From positions 23,477,056 through 23,541,055 of the forward strand of contig JAPFBE010000013.1 of assembly GCA_034336665.1 (NCBI GenBank): a stretch of 64,000 nucleotides of DNA. Direction: 5' to 3'. This DNA is from Luscinia megarhynchos (lineage: Eukaryota > Chordata > Aves > Passeriformes > Turdidae). A program made the position numbers and the translations under genes. The notes under the pieces were generated by a model. The model was not told the origin of the DNA and ran no database searches. It worked only from the letters and a program-made list of their open reading frames with translations. Every line of letters begins with the position of its first letter. Positions within the stretch are counted from its first letter, which is position 1. Below are positions 13,887-24,300 of the stretch, piece after piece.

Positions 13887-14693
13887 TATATGCAAAACAG
13901 CTCACCATTCATGAGAGATATGAAAAACGCATCAGATAGAAACCAGATTTATCTATTTTCACTACAAAATATTGCATTATATAAAGCAACATAGACACAC
14001 AAAAAAACCCTGAAAAAGACTAAAATCTTTGGATAGCAGATGTGGTTTTTTTCTTTTTCTCTTTTGTCCCTAAAATGCGCTTCTTGTTTTAAGAGATTCA
14101 CAGCAAAGAACATGAAACATTTTCAGGTTATAGAATTTTTTGGTTGTCACAAAGGAAAGCAGTCCTGGATTTACTTTTCTTCCTTTTTTTTTTTTTTTTT
14201 TTTTTTAGGAAAAAATGTCCTTTCCTAAAAATATACCACACACATACACACCCACGCTCACTCCCACACACATGCATATATAGCACACTCACATATACAC
14301 CCACAAAGAAACTACTTCCCTTATAAACGATTTGCAAAGTACTTTTCAGACGCAACTATAGATCAGAATAACAACAAGTTTTTTTTAAAAAACCTCTCCT
14401 AGTTAAGTGCTAGTGGTTGTTGATCCCATACAAGGAAAGAAAGAAAAAAGGTCAAGAACAAATGCATTGATACATATAAAATATAAACAGGGAGGGAGGG
14501 GAGGTTTGTGGTACACAAGTGCAATATAATTGGAGGGAAAAATAAATTAAAAAGAAAATTAAATGAACACTGTATTGATCCCAACAAACACTCATAAAGT
14601 CAAACATAATATTCCACAGGAGAAAGTGTAAACACCCGACTATAGAAACCAATTGGCACGAAGTATCCAAAGTAAAATTGCCACCACTCTGAA

Positions 14694-14705
14694 AAATAAA
14701 TAAAT
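14694..14705 (-). promoter_or_regulatory. NHLH2: AU-rich element in NHLH2 3'UTR
   Basis: On the transcribed strand this reads ATTTATTTATTT, overlapping AUUUA pentamers of the kind that recruit mRNA-decay proteins. It lies about 320 bases after the stop codon. Function is inferred from the motif alone. Confidence 0.4.
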
Positions 14706-15027
14706 CTTGAAAAAAATAAATTGTCAACTCCTTCTACCATAAATAAAAAATAGTTATTTTTAACTGCACCCATAGGTCACACGTTTAAGGTCACAAGTAG
14801 ATGTTTTTGGATATATATAAAGGGGCACTTGACAGCCTGAAGAGACAATCCAGTTTTACACTTCTCTTCGGAAAGCGGGCTCTCGACCGGGTGGGAGCCC
14901 TCCGAGGGGGAGCACAAGCAGCAGGGACCCCCCACCCCGCCGCCCGCCCCGGGGAAGGCGCTGCCCGCCGCGGCCGGACCCGGAGCGGCGGGACTCGGGT
15001 CCTGGGGCTCCGGGCGTCTATCGGGCG

Positions 15028-15456
15028 CTACACGTCCAGCACGTGGTTGAGATAGGAGATGTAGCAGATGGCGAGACGCAGGATCTCGATCTTCGAGAGC
15101 TTCTTGTCGGGGGGCAGGGTGGGCAGCAGCTTGCGCAGCTCGGCGAAGGCCAGGTTGAAGGCCTCCACGCGGATCCGCTCACGCGTGGCGTGGGCCGAGC
15201 GGTACTTGGCTGTGGCGCGGCGCCGCCGGCGCTTCTCCTCCCGGCTCAGCGGCGGCGGGTGCAGCCCAGGCCGACCCCCGCCGCGGCCCTCCCCGCCGCC
15301 GCCACCTCGGCCCTCACCGCCGCCGCCCTCGGCGGGCTCCGGGTCGGAGACGCAGCAGCTGAGCGCCTGGGCGTCCGCGCCGCCCAGGGACTCCGGGTCG
15401 GAGGGCGCCGAGGAGGGGTGGTCGGAGTCGGCAGCTTGGTCCGGGCTAAGCATCAT
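15028..15456 (-). CDS. NHLH2: NHLH2 (HEN2/NSCL-2) basic helix-loop-helix transcription factor, complete
   Basis: The product is a 142-residue class II bHLH protein that binds E-box DNA, usually as a dimer with E-proteins. In mammals it acts in hypothalamic and other neurons, where loss causes obesity and hypogonadism. The N-terminus [16 protein letters not shown] matches the NHLH2 paralogue, not NHLH1, as do [10 protein letters not shown] (71-80) and Ser at KYRSAH. The basic region is about 75-97 with the DNA-contacting Glu93 in TRERIR; the helix-loop-helix runs to about 139 and the protein ends in NHVLDV. The whole frame is one exon. The start has A at -3, and a second Met codon follows at once. 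The protein is a few residues longer than human NHLH2 because of a Gly/Glu/Arg-rich stretch at 44-61. Stop codon TAG. Confidence 0.97.
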   Translation of the reverse strand: MMLSPDQAADSDHPSSAPSDPESLGGADAQALSCCVSDPEPAEGGGGEGRGGGGGEGRGGGRPGLHPPPLSREEKRRRRRATAKYRSAHATRERIRVEAFNLAFAELRKLLPTLPPDKKLSKIEILRLAICYISYLNHVLDV

Positions 15457-15475
15457 CTTGGAGGGGGCGGAGGAG

Positions 15476-15505
15476 CCTTCCCGAGACAGAGAAGCAGAGA
15501 GAGCG
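15476..15505 (-). other. NHLH2: Probable splice acceptor of the NHLH2 coding exon
   Basis: On the minus strand a pyrimidine-rich tract (CTCTCTCTGCTTCTCTGTCTC) leads to GGGAAG, with AG at 15,478-15,477. This would start the coding exon at 15,476, leaving 20 bases of 5'UTR before the first Met. A coding exon preceded by a non-coding exon fits what is known of NHLH genes. No transcript confirms it. Confidence 0.5.
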
Positions 15506-16312
15506 GGTCAGGGCCCCGGCCCCGGAATGCAGGGGCAAGGCGGGGAGCACGGACACGGGCAGAGACAAGATGGACATGCCAGTCCCCGCGCCCTGCCCTC
15601 GGCGCCAGTACCGCCCGACCGAAGCGGGGGGAGAGCCGGGTGGACGAGTCGCGGCTCCTTCAGAGAGTACTAATGAGAGCAATATCGGGGATAAATGATA
15701 CCCCGTCATTTAACCATCCCTTCTCTAGCGTTTGACGGCAGCTTCAGTGGAATATACTTCCTGCCGTTATTCCCTGCGCTTCCTTGGGTGTTGAAACAGG
15801 CTCAGAGATTTTTTTATTTTCAAACAAGCTAATGTCCAGTGTTTCAATGTTATGGTGATTCCTCCTCCCCAGGCTCCCAATTTTATTATTGTCCTTTCCG
15901 GCCTACCCGCTTCTGCTTAACCGTCTCTCTTTCTGCAATGCTCTATGGGATCCAGGCTACAGACATGATACTTTTAAATACACAGCTCAAGGCTCCACAA
16001 ATATAACAAGGCCAGTGGGGAGATTTATTTCCCCAATCCCTACAGGATCTGATGTATCTACTGGGCTCTCCCCTCCTCTCTTTTCTCTGTGCTCTACTTA
16101 TTATTTTTATTTTTACTTTTTCTTTCTTTCCTTTCCTGATGCTAATCCTGCAGATAGCGATTTGCTAGCGATCAAATGGGAATGTTTGGAGAGTTTCCGT
16201 TTCCTAATCGTGGGATTCAAAAAGAAACAAAACCCCAAAGCAGATGCTGAACTTTTCCATCTCTTTAAATTTTCCCTCCTCTCCCCTCCTTGTGAGAAAA
16301 GAGGGGGAGGCT

Positions 16313-16332
16313 AAATAAATAAATAAATAAAT
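16313..16332. repeat. (AAAT)n microsatellite
   Basis: About five tandem AAAT units, inside the inferred NHLH2 intron. Confidence 0.85.
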
Positions 16333-16494
16333 GCGGACGTGCCTTTCAAAAGAAAATTGAATCGTATCTTCTTGCGGCCTCACAGAGCACCATCTGTCAT
16401 GTAGACAGCAATACAAATCCGAGCGCGTCCGTGGACACGCCGGCATGTAATAAAACAATACATCAGGCGACTAGTGAATAACCTTGGACACAAA

Positions 16495-16523
16495 TGTGCG
16501 TGTGTGTGTGTGTGTGTGTGTGC
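16495..16523. repeat. (TG)n microsatellite
   Basis: About 13 TG dinucleotides with one CG interruption near the left end, inside the inferred NHLH2 intron. Alternating purine-pyrimidine DNA of this kind can adopt Z-form. Confidence 0.9.
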
Positions 16524-16697
16524 AGCTGGGGTGTCGACCAAGCTGGGGAAGGAGCCCGACAGAGGAGGGAACATCACATCCTCTCTTCCCCCTAATTAAG
16601 ATTGCAAAGTATTTCCCCATAAAGTTTCCAGAGGAAGTCCCAGTCGGGCCTCAGACCCGGCTGGGAAAAATAAACTATTATTATTGTTCTTGTTAAA

Positions 16698-16753
16698 AAT
16701 AATAATGATAATGATAATGATAATGATTGATAATGATAATGATAATGATAATG

Positions 16754-16793
<40 letters not shown>
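16698..16793. repeat. (GATAAT)n hexanucleotide microsatellite
   Basis: About 14 GATAAT units with one slipped unit (ATTGATAAT) near 16,727, ending in a few AAT triplets. It gives repetitive Asp-Asn or Ser-Leu frames that are not genes. It lies about 1.3 kb upstream of the NHLH2 start codon. Confidence 0.95.
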
Positions 16794-17362
16794 CCACACG
16801 GGCAGGAGGAATTCTTCCCAGGCAGGGCTAGAGCCAAGCTCCCCCAACGGGGTGAGACACAGGGCACGCATGGCGGGGCAGAGGGGCTCTGCCAGGGTCT
16901 GAGGCTCATCGGTCCCTGGGGTGCGCAGGGAACCAGGATTGGGGAGTGGGAGAGAAGAGCGCTTCCCTCCTTGGGAAAGGGCTGTCTCTTGCCGGGGTCT
17001 TCAGAAACACTTCATCTTCGATTTTTAATAAGGAGCATTAATCAGGCCCACAAGGCAGGGTAGGGAAAAAAAAAACATTAGTGTGCAAGTCAGGTATCAG
17101 TGATCTCGAGGTGCAAAAAGGTAAAGAGGAAACGTTTAAAATCACCTTTCAACTGGCATCCAAGCAAGGGGGATTATGCAAAAAGCATGCTAGAAGAGGC
17201 AGGATTTGCAGGGCGGTTGTATGAAAATGGGCAATTAAAGTGGTGGCTCCTGAAGAAAGTTACTTAGAGGTTTCTCTATGGCGTGTGCTGAATTTTTTGC
17301 TTTGATTTGGATTTATCTGTATGGTAGGGTTTGGTGAGCTGATCCGGAAAGAGACTTCCCCG

Positions 17363-17363
17363 C

Positions 17364-17399
<36 letters not shown>

Positions 17400-17489
17400 C
17401 ATCATCATCATCATCATTATAATTTTTATTATTATTACTACTACTACTACTACTACTATTACTCTTACTCTTACTATTATTATTCTTAC
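17363..17489. repeat. Compound trinucleotide microsatellite (TTA/TCA/CTA)
   Basis: A TTA run (17,363-17,399) passes into ATC units (17,400-17,417), a short TTA part, ACT units (about 17,436-17,457) and mixed TTACTC/TTA units. The motif shifts look like point changes spread by slippage. It ends about 50 bases from the inferred splice donor at 17,542. Confidence 0.92.
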
Positions 17490-17541
17490 AGTAAACCCAT
17501 GCCCCGTGCTACCTGCAAAAGGGCAAGATACTGTTAAGGCT

Positions 17542-17548
17542 GCTTACC
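17542..17548 (-). other. NHLH2: Candidate 5' splice donor, NHLH2 non-coding exon
   Basis: The minus strand reads CCGAG|GTAAGCA, a near-consensus donor with the last exonic base at 17,548. It could close a 5'UTR exon starting in the CpG island upstream. It is one of two candidates, and the choice needs cDNA. Confidence 0.4.
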
Positions 17549-17799
17549 TCGGTAGAGTCGTTTGGATAGCCTCTCTTTCCAGGTCCCCTCGCCCCCTCGG
17601 CGATTCCTTTACAGTTCAAATGACCCTCCGGGAGTGGAGCATGAAAAAATTTAAAAATCAAAATCAAATAAAATTAATTACGAGCAAGAAAGTGTCCTGC
17701 TCGAATGGGGAAAGGCAGATCTCATCCCTCGCCGCGGCCTCCAGCGCTCCAGAGATGTTTGTCGTGTTTGTTTGTGGAGTATAAATAACAACTTAAGTT

Positions 17800-17805
17800 A
17801 CTTAC
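17800..17805 (-). other. NHLH2: Second candidate 5' splice donor, NHLH2 first exon
   Basis: The minus strand reads GCATC|GTAAGT, with a perfect intronic hexamer but a weaker exonic side. It sits at the downstream edge of the GC-rich promoter block, where a short first exon would be expected to end. Confidence 0.35.
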
Positions 17806-18202
17806 GATGCATCAGGGGAGAAAAAGCGTTTCCCCATCAAAGTCCTCCTCCACCCGTTTGTCCGGGGCAGCGGCTGCAGCGCACCGGCGGCTTCGGCCGG
17901 TCGGTTTTAGAGGAGGCAAGTGTCACTTTCCCTGCTTTTCTTCCTCCTCTTCCCCGACCGCGATAAATAACAAAAGGGATGCGGCGACAGCACCGGCACC
18001 GTCTGGGATTATTCCCTCTATCCCGCCCCCACAGCCTCTCCTTCCCTGTGGCAGCCCCGCTGCTCCCGGGCCGGGCCGGTCGCGGGGCCCGGGGCGCGGA
18101 GCCCGGCGCGGCGCTGCCGGCTTTGTTCCGCCGCGGCCCGGCGCACAGGCACGCCTCGGGTCGGGGTAACAATGCGTCGCTCCCTTCTTTCTTCTCTTTT
18201 TT

Positions 18203-18224
18203 GGGGGGGGTGGGTGGGTGGGGG
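18203..18224 (+). promoter_or_regulatory. G-quadruplex motif in the NHLH2 upstream island
   Basis: The plus strand has G8-T-G3-T-G3-T-G5: four G-runs with single-base loops, the most stable class of predicted G-quadruplex. It is preceded by a pure pyrimidine tract (about 18,180-18,202). It lies at the upstream edge of the inferred NHLH2 promoter. Confidence 0.7.
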
Positions 18225-18300
18225 ATTGTAACGTGAGGTTTTGTCACCGGTCCGGCGGAGAAGGGCAGGAGCGGGAGAGACGCCGTCGGAAAATGAATGT

Positions 18301-21300
18301 TTGGTTTAGTTCTTCTTCTGGTCCTTCAAGAACTGGCGAGGGGAGAAAAAAAACGGATAAACGAAACCCCCATCCATCCCTGAGCTTCCTAACTCCTCCT
18401 GCATCTTTCGAGTGAAAAATAAAGGAAAATATGCAAACGCTGAAAAAGAAAAACAAAGCGAAATAAACGAAAATCTCGGCGCGGGTTCGGAGCGGCTGAG
18501 AGAGATAACGGCAGTGCAGGACAAGGTATGCTCACATGCACAAAAAGAAAGTGCAGTTTCTCCTCCCACCCCTCCCGGAGTGGCAAAAAAGCCAAGGAGG
18601 GGTGCGGAAGGTGGCAGGGGTGAGACAGATAGACAGAGTGGAGATGCGTGTGGATCCACTTCTGGTTCCAAAGGGTTTTGCCTAGAGATGGTTGGAAGAG
18701 ATAAAGGCTCAGAGAAAAGGGGGCGGCATTTTTTCCCTCTTAAATTGGTATTTAATGGGAAAGCCTATTGGACAGAAACCTGGACACGAGTCACTTAATT
18801 GGACTTGACATCTGTCACAGTGTGGGAGTTTTCACAGCCCAAATATTTTCAGCAGATCAGATTCTCGCTGAATCTGTGCCACAAATTATAACAGTCGAGA
18901 GCAGCCCATGATATAAACCCTAGCCTCTGGATATACAGTCTCTAGCCATGCTCTCTCCCACTGCTGTCGTCTCCCCCGCCCAAATATTGGATACCCACTG
19001 ATCTAGAAAAACACTGCTGGCATTTTGCATGTAAGCTAATAAATAAGCTTTAAACATCAATTTGCATCATGTATACCAAGCTTGTGGAGAATCATCAGAC
19101 TGGTTTCTTAGTTCATTTATTTTGGCTGTCCCCCTGCCCTGTCTCCCACCCCAATCCCAGTGTGTGGCAGGCAAGGACCTGTCAGAGCCAGGGGGACAGA
19201 AAGGCTTCCCCACTCCCTCTGCCTCCTGCTCTCTCTGCTCCGATGCACAGACAATGAGGCAAGGGAGTCAGCCATGAGTCTGTGGCTTTTCTGCTCTCAA
19301 GAGACTGGATGGAGCCAGGCCCCTTCGTGCGTGAGTCAGGGGATGCCTGTGACCAAAGTGACTCCTCTTGCTGTCACCCTGCTCCAGCCCCTGCCAGATG
19401 GCAGTGCCTTCTCTGCTCAGAACCCCATTACCGTCCCTGCAGATGGGTGCCATAGCCATTTTTCTGGGTATAATTGTCTTCTTCCATGGGGACTTTTCTG
19501 TGCCAGGAACCTGTACTGGTAGGCTCCCTTTGGAGCCCCCAAAAAGGGACAGTGGGAGGGGTGGGTAAGACAGAGCAAAACTGATTTGGCTGCTCACCAG
19601 CAGCTCAGTGGGTGGTTCTGGGTCCCATCAGCAGGAAGTGTGGGGGAGGTGTGGTAGGAAGACACTTGCAGGGATCCCTTGGAGTCATCCATGTGCAACA
19701 GGCTGCAAGATCTCTGAAAGGCGAGAGATTCTGCACTTGATATGATTTACAGGACCTTAACAAGAATGACTAGTATGCCTGAGTAATTTTAGGTTTTGTC
19801 TGGGTTTTTTTTTTAATGGTGGATACTGCATGACACCTGCCACACTAGAGAAAGAAATGCCTGAAAGTGGATTCTAATGAACACTTCTCCCAAGGAAATA
19901 TGGGGATTTACCTCTTTTGTCCTACTCCTAACAAGTGTCCCAAGCAGCAGGAGGCTATCACTTGCTGCGGCCCCACATAATTGTTCCATGGATATCCAAC
20001 ATGATCCCAGCAGGGTTTCTGGAGATGCTTGGCTAAGCTATCCTTGTCTGCAGTGGGACATGCCAGGAAGATTCAGATGCAAGTCACCAAGGCTATGACA
20101 CATCCCCATTCAGCTCACCTTACTGGTAACCTTCACAGGTGCTCTTTGGAGATCAGGATCTGAGCAGTTCAAGGTCACTGTGCTCCACATTCCAAGACCC
20201 AAGATCCCATTCCATCAAATGATCACCATCCCAAACTTCAATGAGAAAACTGTGGAAGAGACCTTCTCCAGCTCTTTTTTGACTCAGTGCTGAGGACTTT
20301 GGCTTGCAATGCTTCCCAAGGTGTAAGTCTGAAGCCTCAGCCCACAGAAGCTGCAGGTGATGGAATAAGTAGCTGGCTAAGGCTGCCACAGATAACAGCC
20401 AGGAAGCTGCTAATTCATGCAAGCCACCCTGCTCTCTGCTACAGATGCTGTCATCATATGGCTTGCTTTTTAGTTTTAATTTCCAGGAAAAGACCAAACA
20501 GTTGCTTCACAATGCTGTTCAGTTATGATGGAACATTTTTGACACCTCATAAAGCACTGGTTATTAACCCTGGGATTCAATTACCCCACTGCTCCACTAC
20601 CACATGTGTTAAATCTAGAGGATCCCAATTTGCCCTGGGAATTCCAGGCCTGGGGTGTCTACCCAAATCTCTCTGCTGGGATACTGGAAATCTTCTCACA
20701 TCAACTGCAAGACACAGTTGTAGTTCCTGTATCTTTAGCCTTAAAAAGCCAGTCAGAAATGCTGGAGCTGACAGCCTGGCTTTTCTCTGACCAAATGATG
20801 CCCCAAAGCCCAGAAGCAGGGCCAAATTCTCCCAGCAGTGAGCTCTCCTATCTCTCATCACTCACAGCTGGAGCAAGAGGCTGGTCTTGAGAGCTCAATA
20901 TACATGGGGCCAACTGGCTCAGGTGTGGAAGTCACCAGAAACAATCAGAAATTGAGGGACAGAAGTGCATTTGAGTTCCACTCAAATGTCAAAGTTCCAC
21001 TTTGACAAAGGAAGGATAACAACAGTTCTCTCTCAATCTCTTTTTGTCTTTTCCTTACGAAATAGCTCACAGCAAGCGGAGATCTGCCTGTTGGCAATCA
21101 GTAGGGTCCCAAAGGAAGCTGCATAGATGCAAAGCCACCTTATGATTTATATCCTCAAATAAACACAGAGCCAGCCAGAAGTATGTGGTTGGCCTCTTCA
21201 CTACGAAGGACCTCACTGGCATCAAAGCAAGCTAAGATTTCCACATGGTTTCAAAGATGCCCTCAATGGCATGAACAGCATTGATTTGGCTTCTCCATAA

Positions 21301-24300
21301 AAGCTGAAATTGCAACCTACAAGCTGCATCTGCTGAAGAGAAAGTGAATAGGAAAAACAGTGGCACAACTCCAGTGTGTACGATGGGCATCCAGCGGTAT
21401 TGTATGACTGTGGCCTTACTGCAGACTAAATCCAGGATAGTGAGCCTTGCAGCATGGGTGGACATGAATCTCCTGAAGGCAATTTGGGATTTCATTTTGC
21501 CATGCTGAGGGCTGTAAGGGAGTCATGAACATCTCTTCTTCTTTACCTGGTTTGAGATGTTGCCTGGCTGGAGGTAGAGGAGAAAGAGAGGTGATTTCCT
21601 GTGGACAGCATTGCAGTTCACACCGCTACTTCCCAGCAACCTCCTAAGTTTAATGAGAATGAAAGTTGTCCAGAGAAAGATTCAGTATAAACAAAGCCAC
21701 ATTCCACCTTTGTTAGGGCCATCTCACTGAAAAGCAAGATGAAAATTAATTCTATTTTGACTTCCAGAGCTTGCTGACAAGCTGATAAAACCTTATGAAC
21801 CAGACTACCCAGGTAAGTCTTAGCACAGAACTTATATTAGTTAATTCATGAATGATAGCCAATAAAAGTTGCCCACTCCTGTCAGATTTAAAGTGTCACA
21901 GACCATCAAAAAATATCAAGTCATAGGTGGTACTGAATTTGTGACAGAGACTCACAACTCAGGGTTTCTTAGGTTTCAATGGAATCAGACTTTGGAAAGG
22001 CAAGATTCAGAAGAGAATTGTCTTCAGGACATAGTACGAAGAGACAAGACTGAAAACAGTGCTGCCATGTTATGGTATTTTATGGAAAGAGGGCACTTTT
22101 TTGTGTGAACATCTCATATTGACATCACGCAATCATTTGAAAGTGATGTCGTTTATGAGAATAGTCTGGGTTGGTGCGTAGCCCCTAAAAGTCTAAAAAG
22201 GTGAAGCACTAGCACCCTGAAGTGGCCATTTGTTCCAAAGAAATGTCCTTCTGGCCTGGAAAAGTAGAATAATGAAAGAATCCAACTGCTCTCTCCAGCG
22301 CTGGGCCAGGTATTAGGTAATAATTTTTTACTTTTAGGTTGAGCAAATCTCTCAGGTTTGCCATGAGGAGACATTAAACATGAGAACCCACAATGCTTCT
22401 TTTATAGCGTAACTTGTCAGAACAGAGCTGCACTTCCATTACCTATATGTCCTCTGTCTGCTGAAAGGACAGCTTTCTAGGATGCTTGAGGACATCCATT
22501 CTCTTTTATAGCATATGCCATTCATGTTGCTGGCGTATGCTGCCCATTGAAATAAATGGAGCTTGTCACTCTTGGATGTGTTCCTTGGAAATAAATGGTC
22601 AAACAAATTAGAACACTGAGCCATGAAAATCCTTGTCCCTTTGAAAAAATCTGTGCTGGATGTAGCTCATGGTTTCCTTAGACATTTGGGTGATATTTTT
22701 TGTTTTTCTACTGGTGATGTTTACATTCTCTGAGGCTGTTTTAGTAACAGGTCAGCAGCTTTGAGGCTGCTGGCAGGAACAACTTGCAGCCGGGTAAGGG
22801 GTAAAAAATAGTGTCCCATGAACAGAGGCCACCAGGTCTGGATGTGAGTTCACCCTGGCTGAGGTTTGCCACTGTTTGTGGGACTGCTGCTCCATTGCAA
22901 ACATGAGTGTGACCACCCTGGGAGTGGCTGCTAAACCAGTACTCTCCAGTTGAAATATATGGCTTTTGTACAAAATCCTGATTAATTTTTGTCTGACTGC
23001 AGCCTTTGGCTTATGTGCCTTGGTCTCCACTTCCAGACTTTTCCTTTGCTTGTTGGACTGGAGGAGACATGGCATTAAGATCCAGCTGCCACTGTAAAGA
23101 GCCAGGTGTGCTCATGAGGGTGGTCATGCCCCTTCACTGCACATTGCCTTGACCTCTCCAATGATCGTCCTTGTGATGTCAGTGAGTATTCACAGCTTTC
23201 CTGACAGAAGGGTGTTTTGAGGAATGGAGGATAATGAAGAGTTTTTAAAGGCAGAGGGTCCACTGTGAGCACCTCCCTGCAGGTTGAAGGCCACAGGACT
23301 TCCCTCTTCACTTCCTGTATGAGCATTTTTCAGAAATAATACCCATTCATGGCTTAAACACTGATGGTGATGGAGGATTCCCAATGATGCCTGGCAAGTT
23401 ACTCCACCAGCTGTTTCTCCCCACTGTTGAAAACACTGATGTGAAAAATGAGTATGCACACCTTCAGCATACAGCTGTGGGATTTTCTTATATCTTGGTC
23501 CCTGGATGAAGAGTTCTCTTTTATTATGTTATCAAGTTTAGGTGGGATTTTCTAAACAGGTATATGCCTATGTTCTGTACTGCTGATATGCCTGCATGCA
23601 CCAGTTATTAGCTTGGATTTTCTGGTCATGCAGAGCATAGCTACAGCTATTGCTGCTGCTCAGGTCAAATGTCTGGAAATTTTGGAGAAATGGGAAAATT
23701 CCACTTGGACAAACATTTCAGTCAGAAAGAGAAGACACACCTGAGTAAACCCAGACATCTGTTGTCCTTTCTTGGTCAGTGTTCATAAGTAGTGGCCACA
23801 TCAATTCTGCATCCTTCTTTTTGTTAAACTGAACAGGATTCAATGTCTTGTCATTATGCAGAAGACACCAAGTCTGTTTTACTTCTAAGGTTGTTCTGAT
23901 CAGGAGCTATTTTCCATTCTTCCTGTCCATCTTCCTAGACCAGAAATGTGATGCTTAGCATGCCAACCTCTAAAAGTAGAACAAGAAATACTTACTGTGC
24001 TCTACAATGTGTCTGTAAGACCCTAATGCAGCTTGGAGGTTCCTGAAACAGGCTTATTAGGAAAGCATATCACATTAAAATTATGGAAAACACACATAAA
24101 AACCTAAGAATGTAAGATATTTTGTTTTCAGCATTGCCAAAAGAGGAAAATCTGTAAGAATAACAAAAATCTACAGTGATACTACCCTCAAATACTCTCC
24201 TGACATCCAGTTAATTAAAGTTTAATGCACTGGACAAATTCTCCTTTTCTAAATTTGTCAAGTTGTGGTTTGAATGCATTTGACTTTTCAGTATCCAAAA

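Larger units (their letters stand above)
13850..15027 (-). other. NHLH2: NHLH2 3' untranslated region (inferred extent)
   Basis: The region directly follows the NHLH2 stop codon on the minus strand. It is strongly AT-rich compared with the GC-rich coding exon and ends near two AATAAA signals. On the transcribed strand it carries an ATTTATTTATTT element (plus coordinates 14,694-14,705), a run of about 23 A (14,184-14,206) and a TG-rich stretch (about 14,238-14,305). These features suit a long, unstable-type 3'UTR. The distal end is inferred from the poly(A) signals only; no transcript data were available. Confidence 0.6.
14870..15660. promoter_or_regulatory. NHLH2: CpG island over the NHLH2 coding exon
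   Basis: The sequence changes sharply from AT-rich UTR to very GC- and CpG-rich DNA near 14,870 and back near 15,660. It covers the whole coding exon and its upstream splice acceptor. Exon-spanning CpG islands are common in bHLH developmental genes. The GC bias lets long spurious frames run on the opposite strand. Confidence 0.75.
15477..17541 (-). other. NHLH2: Inferred NHLH2 5' intron
   Basis: The segment lies between the acceptor next to the coding exon and a strong donor at 17,542-17,547. It has no supported coding sequence and is crowded with simple repeats: AAAT, TG, GATAAT and a compound TTA/TCA/CTA tract. Parts such as 16,120-16,230 are unique and could hold intronic regulatory sites. 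If the donor at 17,800 is used instead, the intron would reach 17,805. Confidence 0.45.
17690..18300 (-). promoter_or_regulatory. NHLH2: Upstream CpG island, likely NHLH2 promoter and first exon
   Basis: CpG-rich DNA, densest at about 18,050-18,170, lies 2.3-2.8 kb upstream of the NHLH2 start codon. It has an Sp1-type GC box (18,021-18,030) and two candidate splice donors on its downstream side. No clear minus-strand TATA box is visible, so a CpG-island promoter with dispersed starts is likely. Antisense or divergent transcription is possible. The assignment to NHLH2 is an inference from position and compact gene size. Confidence 0.55.

Noticed and set aside
15043..15735. 230- and 201-codon plus-strand frames opposite NHLH2
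   Set aside because: They lie antisense to the NHLH2 exon and run on only because CpG-rich DNA has few stop codons. Composition is Arg/Gly/Pro/Ala with no domain.
16592..16909. Frames with Asp-Asn, Ser-Leu or His-Tyr repeats
   Set aside because: Direct translation of the GATAAT microsatellite in different frames.
17807..18247. 120- and 136-codon frames on both strands in the NHLH2 upstream CpG island
   Set aside because: Overlapping opposite-strand frames of biased composition; better explained as promoter and 5'UTR.
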